Below the pieces are notes generated by a model, which was not told the origin of the DNA, made no database searches, and saw only the letters and a program-made list of their open reading frames with translations. A stretch of DNA of 64,000 nucleotides, taken from positions 1 to 64,000 of the forward strand of contig NZ_NXMA01000005.1 of assembly GCF_005406215.1 (NCBI RefSeq), written 5' to 3'. This document shows positions 17,227-23,975 of the stretch, one piece after another. A program made the translations under genes and the position numbers. This stretch comes from Campylobacter aviculae. GTDB taxonomy: Bacteria; Campylobacterota; Campylobacteria; Campylobacterales; Campylobacteraceae. Each line of letters begins with the position of its first letter. The stretch's first letter is position 1.

Positions 17227-17627
17227 TTTGTCGATTCCTCATGTCCATTTTTTGAAAATTTTTGAGTTTTTTCAATTTCGTCTCTTTCTATAACCAAACT
17301 GTCTATTGATTGGTAAATTATAACACATTGTTTTAATTTTTTGATTGCAATTTTAATTTGACTTTTAGTTATTTCTGTTTCTAGTATGTTTACAATATAA
17401 AAGGAAAGCTCCTCTTTGATGCGAAATTTTGTTAAATAGTTTTCTTTATCTACTTTATCTACTTTTTGTGCTTTAACCATTTCATCTTTATTTTTTACCA
17501 TATTAATAGAATAATGAAGCAAGTTTAGATTATTATACTTATTTTCACAAAATATTTCTTTTAAATTCTTTTGTTTTTTAGCAAACTTATTGATATCTAT
17601 ACTTTGAATATTTTCTTTTATATTCAT
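17208..17627 (-). CDS. First gene of three-gene immunity-region operon, unknown
   Basis: 139 residues, Lys/Glu/Asn-rich and mainly helical, with no signal peptide or membrane segment. Near the middle is R-I-K-E-E-L-S-F-Y-I-V-N-I-L; the C-terminus is charged. No family recognised. It overlaps the next gene by 19 bases, so the three genes are translated together. There are 237 bases of AT-rich DNA between it and the repressor stop, enough for a promoter. In a toxin-antitoxin-chaperone reading this would be the antitoxin or toxin, but nothing in the sequence decides. Confidence 0.5.
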   Translation of the reverse strand: MNIKENIQSIDINKFAKKQKNLKEIFCENKYNNLNLLHYSINMVKNKDEMVKAQKVDKVDKENYLTKFRIKEELSFYIVNILETEITKSQIKIAIKKLKQCVIIYQSIDSLVIERDEIEKTQKFSKNGHEESTKWQEEN

Positions 17628-17864
17628 CCTACAAACTCTATAAAATTATATTTGATTGTCATCTCTAAAAATTACAGGACTTGATTTTAACATTTAACCT
17701 TGCATATCCCTCAAAAAAACAAATCGATTTTCCATTTTTAAAAATCAACACTCATTTAAATAAATTTAACTAATTGGTAAATTTTAATTGATAAAAAGTA
17801 TATCGAATTTTTTGTTAAAAATTTAATTAATTTATATTTTTTTTAATAATTTTATTTAAAATTT

Positions 17865-18506
17865 TTACACCTTTTCAATTTGATTTAAAAATATTTTGGC
17901 ATTACAGGAGCAAATTACTACACCTATAAATACATGATCTTTTAAAGCACTCTTCTTTACTTTTTTATCTCCAAAATTAAAATTATCACTACTAATAACT
18001 ATATCATCATCGAAAGCATTTTTAAGGATGCGTTTGCAAAAAAGTTCATTATCACTATTGCGAAAAATTACCACATCGGCATTTCTTATTTTATCTAATG
18101 AATTTCTAGTGGTATCTATGATGATAAAAGACCCATTTTGTATAAAAGGCTCCATGCTTTCACCATGGATTTTAATCATATCATATTGAGTTTGATAAGG
18201 CACTCCTAAAACTTCAGTTAAAAAAGTCTTATCTACGCTGATAATTTGAAAATTTTCATTTTCATTTGCATTGCCAAATCCCGCACTTGCGTAAATATCT
18301 GGAAAATAACGTATTGAAATTGTATCTGAGGATTTTATACTTGAATGCATTTGAATATATTTGAGTATATTTTTGGGAGGTATGCTGCCTCTTTGCTTCC
18401 AAACATCGAGTGTATTTGGTGCTACACCTAAAAAAATAGCCAAATCTTTATAAGTTTTTAGTTTTTGTTCTGATTTCCATTGATCTAATATTTCTTTAAC
18501 ATCCAT
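17865..18506 (-). CDS. Prophage repressor, XRE-S24 (CI/LexA-like)
   Basis: 213 residues from the ATG at 18506, preceded by GAAAGGA; an in-frame start at 18542 would lie in the operator/promoter and is less likely. N-terminal HTH (about 17-45: Y-K-D-L-A-I-F-L-G-V-A-P-N-T-L); a self-cleavage site A-S-A-G-F-G (Ala75-Gly76); and a peptidase S24 dyad, Ser117 in H-G-E-S-M-E-P and Lys158 in F-C-K-R. All LexA/CI autocleavage elements are present, so SOS induction is expected. A 17-base palindrome lies 15 bases upstream of the start. Confidence 0.88.
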   Translation of the reverse strand: MDVKEILDQWKSEQKLKTYKDLAIFLGVAPNTLDVWKQRGSIPPKNILKYIQMHSSIKSSDTISIRYFPDIYASAGFGNANENENFQIISVDKTFLTEVLGVPYQTQYDMIKIHGESMEPFIQNGSFIIIDTTRNSLDKIRNADVVIFRNSDNELFCKRILKNAFDDDIVISSDNFNFGDKKVKKSALKDHVFIGVVICSCNAKIFLNQIEKV

Positions 18507-18520
18507 AAAAATCCTTTCAA

Positions 18521-18537
18521 AAGTTATAATATAACTT
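18521..18537. promoter_or_regulatory. Repressor operator palindrome
   Basis: Perfect palindrome around a central A: AAGTTATA-A-TATAACTT. It overlaps the first bases of the -35 box of the rightward promoter and lies just upstream of the repressor start, so binding could control both directions, as in lambdoid switches. Confidence 0.7.
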
Positions 18538-18590
18538 GACAAAATGAGTATATTTTTATTACAATATCACCAACAATATAAAAAAATTAA
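18528..18590. repeat. 63-bp direct repeat, copy 1 (promoter/operator)
   Basis: Matches 19478-19540 with two mismatches by eye. It contains the full right half of the operator, the -35 box and the -10 box. The pair brackets about 950 bases holding a micro-protein gene and a membrane-protein gene. Confidence 0.9.
18536..18565 (+). promoter_or_regulatory. Rightward prophage promoter 1
   Basis: TTGACA at 18536-18541, an 18-base spacer and TACAAT at 18560-18565. The -35 box overlaps the operator palindrome. It reads toward the 19-residue micro-protein gene at 18670. Confidence 0.7.
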
Positions 18591-18669
18591 ATCGTTTGTT
18601 AAAACCTAAGCAATAAGTATGCCAAGTTTTAATTTAAACTTATATTATTTTAATTTAAAAGGCTGAAAA

Positions 18670-18729
18670 ATGGAGTTTTGGTTTATACTTGCGTTTTTCT
18701 TTTTTGGGTGTTATATTTTGTTTGATTAA
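18670..18729 (+). CDS. 19-residue hydrophobic micro-protein
   Basis: M-E-F-W-F-I-L-A-F-F-F-F-G-C-Y-I-L-F-D, almost entirely one membrane-spanning stretch. AAAAGG lies eight bases before the ATG. It is the only candidate ORF downstream of promoter 1 before the opposite-strand gene. It could be a small membrane effector or toxin. The parallel micro-gene at 19591 under the duplicated promoter supports its reality. Confidence 0.45.
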   Translation: MEFWFILAFFFFGCYILFD

Positions 18730-18748
18730 GGCTAAATCGCCTTAAAAA

Positions 18749-19393
18749 TTATTTTTTTTCTTGCTGTGGTTTATCTCCTCTAGTTTTTGGGATAATAGGA
18801 GTAGTAGTTCCAGTTTGTGGGGTTGGTTTCACTATTTTTTCTTTATTATCTGACATAATTATTTCTCCTGCTACGATTTGTGTGCCACTTGATATTATAG
18901 CAAAAAAAGATACACTAGCTCCAATAATAAGAGAGCGATAAATTTTATTGATATCTTCACTCATATTGTTAATGATTTTGTTGTTTTTATTAAAAGCATC
19001 TAATACAGAAGATATCATGGCATTAATTCCATTTGTATGTTCTAAATTATCTAAATTTAACTGAGACATCTTTTCATACTGATCTTGTGGAAAAGCTATC
19101 ATGTTATTACTTTTTAATGCAATTAAGGAAAAGAAGGCAGAGTATCCTAAAAATGCAATTGAACCACCAAAGAGAATAATAACAAATACACTTATGTGGG
19201 TTATTTTGATATAACTATTAAGTATAGTGATATCACCGGCTATTATAAGAGTGCAAAGCCACATGTATAATTTTATAGTTTGAAATTGCCCGGGAATTAC
19301 ACTTGTTAATTGAATATCTAAATCCTTTCTTTTGCTTTCAAGCTGTAGTTTCAAATTCTTTTCATAGTTTTCGTATGAAATGTTTTCTTTCAT
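18749..19393 (-). CDS. Hypothetical membrane protein in immunity region
   Basis: 214 residues; three hydrophobic segments (about 42-62, 68-92 and 150-175), an N-terminal charged helix and a Thr/Pro/Lys-rich C-terminal tail. AAAAGGAG precedes the ATG. It is placed opposite to the rightward promoter between two copies of the 63-base repeat. This location, close to the repressor and against the early transcript, is where superinfection-exclusion and abortive genes are often carried. No family is recognised, so the role is inference. Confidence 0.6.
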   Translation of the reverse strand: MKENISYENYEKNLKLQLESKRKDLDIQLTSVIPGQFQTIKLYMWLCTLIIAGDITILNSYIKITHISVFVIILFGGSIAFLGYSAFFSLIALKSNNMIAFPQDQYEKMSQLNLDNLEHTNGINAMISSVLDAFNKNNKIINNMSEDINKIYRSLIIGASVSFFAIISSGTQIVAGEIIMSDNKEKIVKPTPQTGTTTPIIPKTRGDKPQQEKK

Positions 19394-19477
19394 TTTAGCT
19401 CCTTTTTTATGTTTTTAGAAATTATATTATAAAAAATCTTTATACTCAAAAATTTAGTATTTTTTGTCAAAATGAAA

Positions 19478-19540
19478 AATATAACTTGACAAAATGAGTA
19501 TATTTTTATTATAATATCACCAACAATATAAAAAAGTTAA
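19478..19540. repeat. 63-bp direct repeat, copy 2
   Basis: Second copy of 18528-18590. Only the right half of the operator palindrome remains here (TATAACTT at 19480-19487); its left half is replaced by AATGAAAA. Confidence 0.9.
19486..19515 (+). promoter_or_regulatory. Rightward prophage promoter 2 (consensus)
   Basis: TTGACA at 19486-19491, 18-base spacer, TATAAT at 19510-19515: full consensus in both boxes, unlike copy 1 (TACAAT). With only half an operator it may escape tight repression. It reads into the micro-gene at 19591 and the early genes from 20029. Confidence 0.75.
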
Positions 19541-19590
19541 TTACAAATTGTTTTAAATTAAAAACAAAGGTTGTATTTAAAGGAAATAAA

Positions 19591-19674
19591 ATGCAAGATG
19601 TAATTTTAGCTTGTTTTTTTGTAGTAGGTTTTTTAACAGCTTTAGCGTTTAATCACTATAAAAAGGACAAATAA
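19591..19674 (+). CDS. 27-residue single-pass membrane micro-protein
   Basis: M-Q-D-V-I-L-A-C-F-F-V-V-G-F-L-T-A-L-A-F then a charged tail H-Y-K-K-D-K. AAAGGAAATAAA gives a good ribosome site. First gene behind promoter 2; overlaps the convergent gene at 19649 by 26 bases. Confidence 0.5.
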   Translation: MQDVILACFFVVGFLTALAFNHYKKDK

Positions 19675-19957
19675 AACCTGCTTTAGAGCAAGTTTTATTA
19701 GAGTGGTTAAAACAAGGACAATTTACTTGTATTGTTTTTCTATTTCGTGTTTCGTAAGAAATAGCTAGAGGTCTGCCATTTTGCGAGGCAAGAGGGCAGG
19801 TAGTGTGCCAAGTATTAGTTTTTAATTTGCTTAAAAATCGAGTAAAAAATTTTATAAAGGAAACCATTTTGCAAAGCATGAAACCAAGTATAAAACCAAA
19901 GAAAAAGGCAGCAACACTTGAACCAAAAATATCTTTAATAGGAGTATAAAAGTCCAT
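19649..19957 (-). CDS. Hypothetical membrane-anchored Cys-rich protein
   Basis: 102 residues with an AAGAAAGG site before the ATG. N-terminal membrane segment (about 13-35, V-A-A-F-F-F-G-F-I-L-G-F), then a basic stretch and a C-terminal domain with six Cys and two His (C-P-L-A, N-C-P-C-F-N-H, K-T-C-S, I-C-P-F) that looks like a metal-binding fold. Orientation is against the early operon, so it belongs to the lysogeny side. Family unknown. Confidence 0.55.
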   Translation of the reverse strand: MDFYTPIKDIFGSSVAAFFFGFILGFMLCKMVSFIKFFTRFLSKLKTNTWHTTCPLASQNGRPLAISYETRNRKTIQVNCPCFNHSNKTCSKAGFICPFYSD

Positions 19958-20028
19958 CTAAAACCTTTCTTAAAAGCTTTTAGATTATATCACAAAAAAG
20001 CTTTTAACAAGTTTTTAGGAGTTATCAA

Positions 20029-20232
20029 ATGATAGAAGCAAGATCAATTTTGGAAGTTTTGAGTTTTAGAAAAACAGAAGAAAAGGAAGAGCTTAGAAAA
20101 TGTTTCAGTTTTAGTGATGAGGTATTTGAAAAAGCACTCCATTTTTTACATCAAAACGATGAGGTAAGCATAGAAGCGATCAGTGATGGACTTTTTGAAA
20201 AAACAATCATTTCTTTAAGGAGCACAAAATGA
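20029..20232 (+). CDS. Small early phage protein
   Basis: 67 residues, helical, with an E-V-L-S-F-R-K-T-E-E-K-E-E-L winged-helix-like start and a regular charge pattern. TTTTTAGGAG precedes the ATG. Overlaps the next gene by four bases (ATGA). Likely an early regulator; no family recognised. Confidence 0.5.
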   Translation: MIEARSILEVLSFRKTEEKEELRKCFSFSDEVFEKALHFLHQNDEVSIEAISDGLFEKTIISLRSTK

Positions 20233-20522
20233 AACTATATGAAAAAATCAAACAAATTTTAGATGTTGGAACCATAGCAGAAGCAGAAAAAAAACTAGAT
20301 CTTACAAATAGGACTTTATCTGTATGGCTTAGCACTCCCACTAAGCGTAATTCAAAAGTAGAAACCGCACTTTTAAAGCTTGGAATAAGAGACGACGAGA
20401 GGCTAATGCAAAGGATTGAAGATTTAAAAAGTGAGTATAAAAAGAATGTAACCTTTAAAGAGGCACACGAAAGAGCTATTACACAGATTAAAGCTTTATT
20501 AGAAGAAATCGAGGCAGCGTAA
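20229..20522 (+). CDS. Putative HTH early regulator
   Basis: 97 residues. The N-terminal half, I-A-E-A-E-K-K-L-D-L-T-N-R-T-L-S-V-W-L, fits a helix-turn-helix, and the C-terminal half is a coiled coil. This is the position of cro/cII-type regulators after the rightward promoter. Followed directly by a hairpin that may terminate transcription. Confidence 0.5.
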   Translation: MKLYEKIKQILDVGTIAEAEKKLDLTNRTLSVWLSTPTKRNSKVETALLKLGIRDDERLMQRIEDLKSEYKKNVTFKEAHERAITQIKALLEEIEAA

Positions 20523-20884
20523 AAGCCTCATTAAGCACATTTTAAAGTGTGCTTAAAGGGTTTTTAATCAAGTTGCGTTTATCGCCAAAAGCTTATAAAA
20601 CTTCTTCTACTCTAGTTTTTTAAAAGCTAGAGCGTTCTTTTACTTATTGCACTCTAGGGCGACGGCTGGGAAAGTGGGACTTAAAAAAGTCTTTGTTAAT
20701 CGCCAAAATTCCAGAAGTTTTTAACTTCGAATGCAGGTCTTAAGTTTTGGCTTAGTGTTTAAATGGGGGTTTATAAGGTATAAAAAGTCACTTTTTATCA
20801 TCAGAATTTCTCCTTCGAGTCTTCTTTATTTCATAATAACCTTATTAAATCCTCATTTAAGCACTAAAAAAGGAGATAAAAAAA
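20523..20884 (+). ncRNA. Structured non-coding stretch before Rha gene
   Basis: No ORF with coding character in 360 bases. Possible stems: TAAGCACA/TGTGCTTA at 20532-20555; CTCTAG/CTAGAG at 20610-20632; GCCAAAA (20702) with TTTTGGC (about 20745) enclosing CAGAAG-TTTTTAA-CTTCG. The words TCGCCAAAA occur twice (about 20582 and 20700). GC content in the middle is higher than in flanking genes. Could be a phage small RNA, an antitermination leader or an origin-like element. No Rfam family recognised. Confidence 0.35.
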
Positions 20885-21616
20885 ATGAATTTAGAGCTTT
20901 TTAAAAAAGATGAAAACAAAGAAATAAGCTTAACTTCTTTGGAAATCGCAGAGCTTACGGGAAAAGAACATAAGCATGTTATAAGAGATATAGAAACTTA
21001 CTTAGAAAAAGTAGTTGAAGGGGGTGTGTCCAAATTTGGGCATACCCACCAAAACCCGCAAAATAAGCAATTTTACAAGTGTTACCGCTTACCAAAAAGA
21101 GAAGTATTGATTTTAGTGAGTGGGTATAGTGTAGAACTAAGAGCAAAGATAATCGATAGATTAGAATACTTAGAAAATGAAATCAGAAAACAAAGCTACA
21201 AACCGCTTTCATTGAAAGAAAGTTTGAAAATGCAATTAGATCTTTTGGAGAAAAATGAAAAGCTACAAGAAGAAAACATAAATCTAAAAAATGAAGCCGA
21301 ACAAAACGCACCGCTAATCCATTTTGCAAATCGCATAAAAGAAAGTAACGATGCTATTTTAATAAGAGATTATGCAAAAATTTTACACGAAAAAAATCAC
21401 TTAGAAATTGGAGAAAAAAGACTTTTTAAAATTTTACGTGAAAAAGGCTTTCTAATGAACGACAATAAACCTTATCAAAAATACATCGAACAAGGACTTT
21501 TTAAAGTAAGCCAAACCACCATAAGCACCATTAAAGGCGATCGCCTTGTAAGCACAACCAAAATAACAGGCAAGGGTCAAATCGCGGTATTAAAGTCTAT
21601 TTTAAAAGCAGGTTAA
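20885..21616 (+). CDS. Rha-type phage regulator with KilAC-like C-terminus
   Basis: 243 residues. The N-terminal Rha domain contains T-G-K-E-H-K-H-V-I-R-D-I-E, then F-Y-K-C-Y-R-L-P-K-R-E and L-V-S-G-Y-S-V-E-L-R-A-K-I-I, the conserved core. The C-terminal part (A-K-I-L-H-E-K-N-H ... L-F-K-I-L-R-E-K-G-F-L) matches the antirepressor KilAC domain. Such proteins modulate lysogeny and early transcription. AAAGGAG before the ATG; a structured leader of 360 bases precedes it. Confidence 0.8.
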   Translation: MNLELFKKDENKEISLTSLEIAELTGKEHKHVIRDIETYLEKVVEGGVSKFGHTHQNPQNKQFYKCYRLPKREVLILVSGYSVELRAKIIDRLEYLENEIRKQSYKPLSLKESLKMQLDLLEKNEKLQEENINLKNEAEQNAPLIHFANRIKESNDAILIRDYAKILHEKNHLEIGEKRLFKILREKGFLMNDNKPYQKYIEQGLFKVSQTTISTIKGDRLVSTTKITGKGQIAVLKSILKAG

Positions 21617-21627
21617 AGGAATTTATA

Positions 21628-21875
21628 ATGAAAAGACTAATATTTTTGTTATCTTAGCACTGAATGCGAGTGCAGATATTTACTCAAATATGAGTGAATA
21701 CGCATTAATTCTTAAGTTGAGCGATACCTGCTCTTTAATAGACACTTCAAACACTCTTTATAAAATAGAACTACTCAAATACTTACCTTTAGAATTTAAA
21801 AGCGGAAATGCTGTTTTTAAAACTAATGTTTATGATTTTGTAAAGATGTGTGATGAAATAAAAAAAGGAAAATAA
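21628..21875 (+). pseudogene. Small secreted protein gene with frameshift in signal peptide
   Basis: From the ATG at 21628 (AAAGGA upstream) the frame stops after nine codons. Adding one A to the run of four at 21631 gives M-K-K-T-N-I-F-V-I-L-A-L-N-A-S-A-D, a good signal peptide, which then continues in frame with the 61-codon segment at 21690-21875. So the intact gene would encode about 82 residues with two Cys in the mature part. Either a disrupted gene, a slippery phase-variable tract or a one-base sequence error. Next gene starts one base after the stop. Confidence 0.6.
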
Positions 21876-22631
21876 ATGTTTAAACCACAATTATATAACG
21901 ATCATTTTCAAAATTTCAAAAGGTATAATATACCCAAAGCACAGCTAGTCATTGCCGACATTCCTTATAACTTAGGAAATAATGCTTATGCATCAAGTCC
22001 TGAGTGGTATATTGGTGGCGATAATAAAAACGGAGAAAGTAAAAAAGCAAATAAAGCTTTTTTTGATACGGATAATGATTTTAGGGTAAGCGAATTCATG
22101 CATTTTTGTTCTAAAATGCTGATTAAAGAACCCAAAGAATGTGGAAAAAGTCCTTGCATGATCGTTTTTTGTTCTTTCGAGCAACAAGCTATGCTTATAG
22201 AGGTAGCTAAAAAATACGGCTTTAACCATTATATAAATCTAGTCTTTAGAAAACAAACTTCATCACAGGTTTTAAAAGCAAATATGAAAATAGTTGGAAA
22301 TTGTGAATATGCCTTAATCCTTTATAGGGATAAATTGCCAAAATTTAACAACGACGGCAAGATGATTTATAATTGTATGGATTGGATCAAAGATGATGAT
22401 ATTCCAAAAATTCATCCCACACAAAAACCCGTAAAACTCTTAGAAAGACTTATAAGCATTTTTACAGATAGTAATGATGTAGTCATCGATCCATGTGCGG
22501 GTAGTGGAAGCACTCTTTTAGCTGCTGCAAATTTAAATAGAAAAGCATACGGCTTTGAGATAAAAAAAGAATTTTTTAAAAGTGCAAATGAGGTGATGTT
22601 TAAACAAATACAAAGATGTTTATTTGCTTAA
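21876..22631 (+). CDS. DNA adenine methyltransferase (D-x-P-Y class, beta-type)
   Basis: 251 residues. Catalytic motif IV A-D-I-P-Y (Asp28-Tyr31) comes early, and the AdoMet motif I D-P-C-A-G-S-G-S-T lies near residue 205, the beta-type order. H-P-T-Q-K-P just before motif I is typical. It methylates N6 of adenine or N4 of cytosine at an unknown site. No restriction partner is adjacent, so it is probably an orphan phage methylase protecting phage DNA or adjusting gene control. Confidence 0.85.
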   Translation: MFKPQLYNDHFQNFKRYNIPKAQLVIADIPYNLGNNAYASSPEWYIGGDNKNGESKKANKAFFDTDNDFRVSEFMHFCSKMLIKEPKECGKSPCMIVFCSFEQQAMLIEVAKKYGFNHYINLVFRKQTSSQVLKANMKIVGNCEYALILYRDKLPKFNNDGKMIYNCMDWIKDDDIPKIHPTQKPVKLLERLISIFTDSNDVVIDPCAGSGSTLLAAANLNRKAYGFEIKKEFFKSANEVMFKQIQRCLFA

Positions 22632-22678
22632 AAATTTTGATAAAATTAATTTTGTAAAATTTGAAAAAAAGTAAAATT

Positions 22679-23056
22679 ATGGATAATTTAGAACATTTTG
22701 ATATATGCGTCGGTCGTGTTTTTAAAATCTTACTTGAAAATTTTCCACTTAAGAGTGATATTGTAGTTTCAGATCTTATACTTGAAAAAAATACCACAGG
22801 CTTAGATAAAATATATTATCATAGTATTTTATACCTTGAAGAATTAGAACTTATAAAAATAGAAACAAAAACAATAAGTCCGAGTGCATTTTTAGGAGTT
22901 AGATTGAGTGCTAAGGGTTTAAGCGTATTAAGAGCCACACCAAAAAGTATCCAAAGTAAAGAAAGTTTAGCAGATAGAATTTTAAACTTTTCTCACAAAA
23001 CAAATAATGAAATTTTAAAAAATACCATTAGTTATATTTTTGAGCTAATAAAATAA
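22679..23056 (+). CDS. Unknown phage protein, family A copy 1
   Basis: 125 residues from the ATG at 22679. Pattern: F-D-I-C-V-G-R-V-F-K-I-L-L-E-N-F-P, then F-L-G-V-R-L-S-A-K-G-L-S-V-L, then a helical end. The gene at 23523 is a clear paralogue (same F-x-x-x-x-x-V-x-x-I-L-L-x-N-F-P and F-x-G-V-R-L-T-x-K-x-L blocks). Together with the two zinc-ribbon genes between them they form a mirror arrangement A-B-B-A. A winged-helix fold is possible. Function unknown. Confidence 0.6.
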   Translation: MDNLEHFDICVGRVFKILLENFPLKSDIVVSDLILEKNTTGLDKIYYHSILYLEELELIKIETKTISPSAFLGVRLSAKGLSVLRATPKSIQSKESLADRILNFSHKTNNEILKNTISYIFELIK

Positions 23057-23065
23057 GGTTTAAAT

Positions 23066-23296
23066 ATGGATAAGAATTTAAAAAAAATCACAGAATTAAA
23101 AATAAAATGTAAAAATTGCGACACAAAAATCATTACAAAAATAGGCAATGTTATTAAAACTTGTCCGCAGTGTGGAATAAAGTTTATAGATGAAAATTTA
23201 GGATATAATCCCTTTGAAATTTTAATTGAATTGTTTAAAAGCGTTGATAAAAATAAAAATGCAGAATTTTATTTTGTTTGTAAAAAAGGAATGTGA
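23066..23296 (+). CDS. Zinc-ribbon protein, family B copy 1
   Basis: 76 residues. C-K-N-C near residue 12 and C-P-Q-C-G near residue 31 form a zinc ribbon; the second half is helical and ends F-V-C-K-K-G-M. Paralogue of the next gene (23293), which keeps the same two Cys pairs and end pattern. Overlaps it by four bases. Confidence 0.65.
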   Translation: MDKNLKKITELKIKCKNCDTKIITKIGNVIKTCPQCGIKFIDENLGYNPFEILIELFKSVDKNKNAEFYFVCKKGM

Positions 23297-23538
23297 TGGA
23301 ACAAGAAATCGCTAAAATAAAAAAGTTTAAATTAGAATGTAAAAATTGTGAAACACAAATCATTATAAACACTCATTGTAGCATTAAAAATTGTCCCGTG
23401 TGTGGATTGAAATTTTATGACAATTTAGAAAGTCCTTTTGAAAATTTACACGAACAAATTCTTTTAATTAACAAAAATAAGAATGTAAAAGTTTATTTTG
23501 TTTGCGATGAAAAGGAGAATTCATGCAAAGCAATATAG
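23293..23538 (+). CDS. Zinc-ribbon protein, family B copy 2
   Basis: 81 residues; C-K-N-C and C-P-V-C-G at the same spacing as in the preceding gene, and the same N-K-N-K-N-x-K-x-Y-F-V-C end. Tandem duplicate, now diverged. It overlaps the following family A gene by 16 bases, so all four genes A-B-B-A are packed as an operon. Confidence 0.65.
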   Translation: MMEQEIAKIKKFKLECKNCETQIIINTHCSIKNCPVCGLKFYDNLESPFENLHEQILLINKNKNVKVYFVCDEKENSCKAI

Positions 23539-23912
23539 AAAAATTCGATTTTTATAGTGCAAAAGTATTAGCTATCTTGCTTGATAATTTTCCTATAAAA
23601 AAAGATATTTACATTTTAAAAGATCTTATCAAGGATAGTGATGCAACCAAAGAAGATGTAAAATTTGTTTATGAAACGATTATAGCATTAAGAGATTTTG
23701 ATTTTATAAGTTTTAATGAAGAGGTAAAAGAATGTTTCTTTGGTGTAAGATTAACCCTTAAGTCTTTAGAAATTTTAAAATCAATCCCAAAAACACTACA
23801 AAATAATAAAACTTTAGGTGATAAACTTAGAGATAGTATAAAATTAGCAGATGAAGAAGCTATAAAACAAAGTATAAGCTTAGCTTTTTCTTTGGCTAAT
23901 AAGTTTTTTTAA
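23523..23912 (+). CDS. Unknown phage protein, family A copy 2
   Basis: 129 residues, paralogue of 22679-23056. AAAAGGAG lies before the ATG. Shared blocks: I-L-L-D-N-F-P and F-F-G-V-R-L-T-L-K-S-L-E-I-L-K-S-I-P-K. It closes the mirror-like cluster. The MazF-like gene follows after 63 bases. Confidence 0.6.
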   Translation: MQSNIEKFDFYSAKVLAILLDNFPIKKDIYILKDLIKDSDATKEDVKFVYETIIALRDFDFISFNEEVKECFFGVRLTLKSLEILKSIPKTLQNNKTLGDKLRDSIKLADEEAIKQSISLAFSLANKFF

Positions 23913-23975
23913 TCAACAGCAAAGCAGAGAAAGAAGGGTAAAATTTGATAAAATTAGTTTTTGCAAAGGAGTGAA

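Noticed and set aside
18507-18542. Longer repressor start at 18542
   Set aside because: It would overlap the operator and -35 box and lacks a ribosome site; the ATG at 18506 has GAAAGGA.
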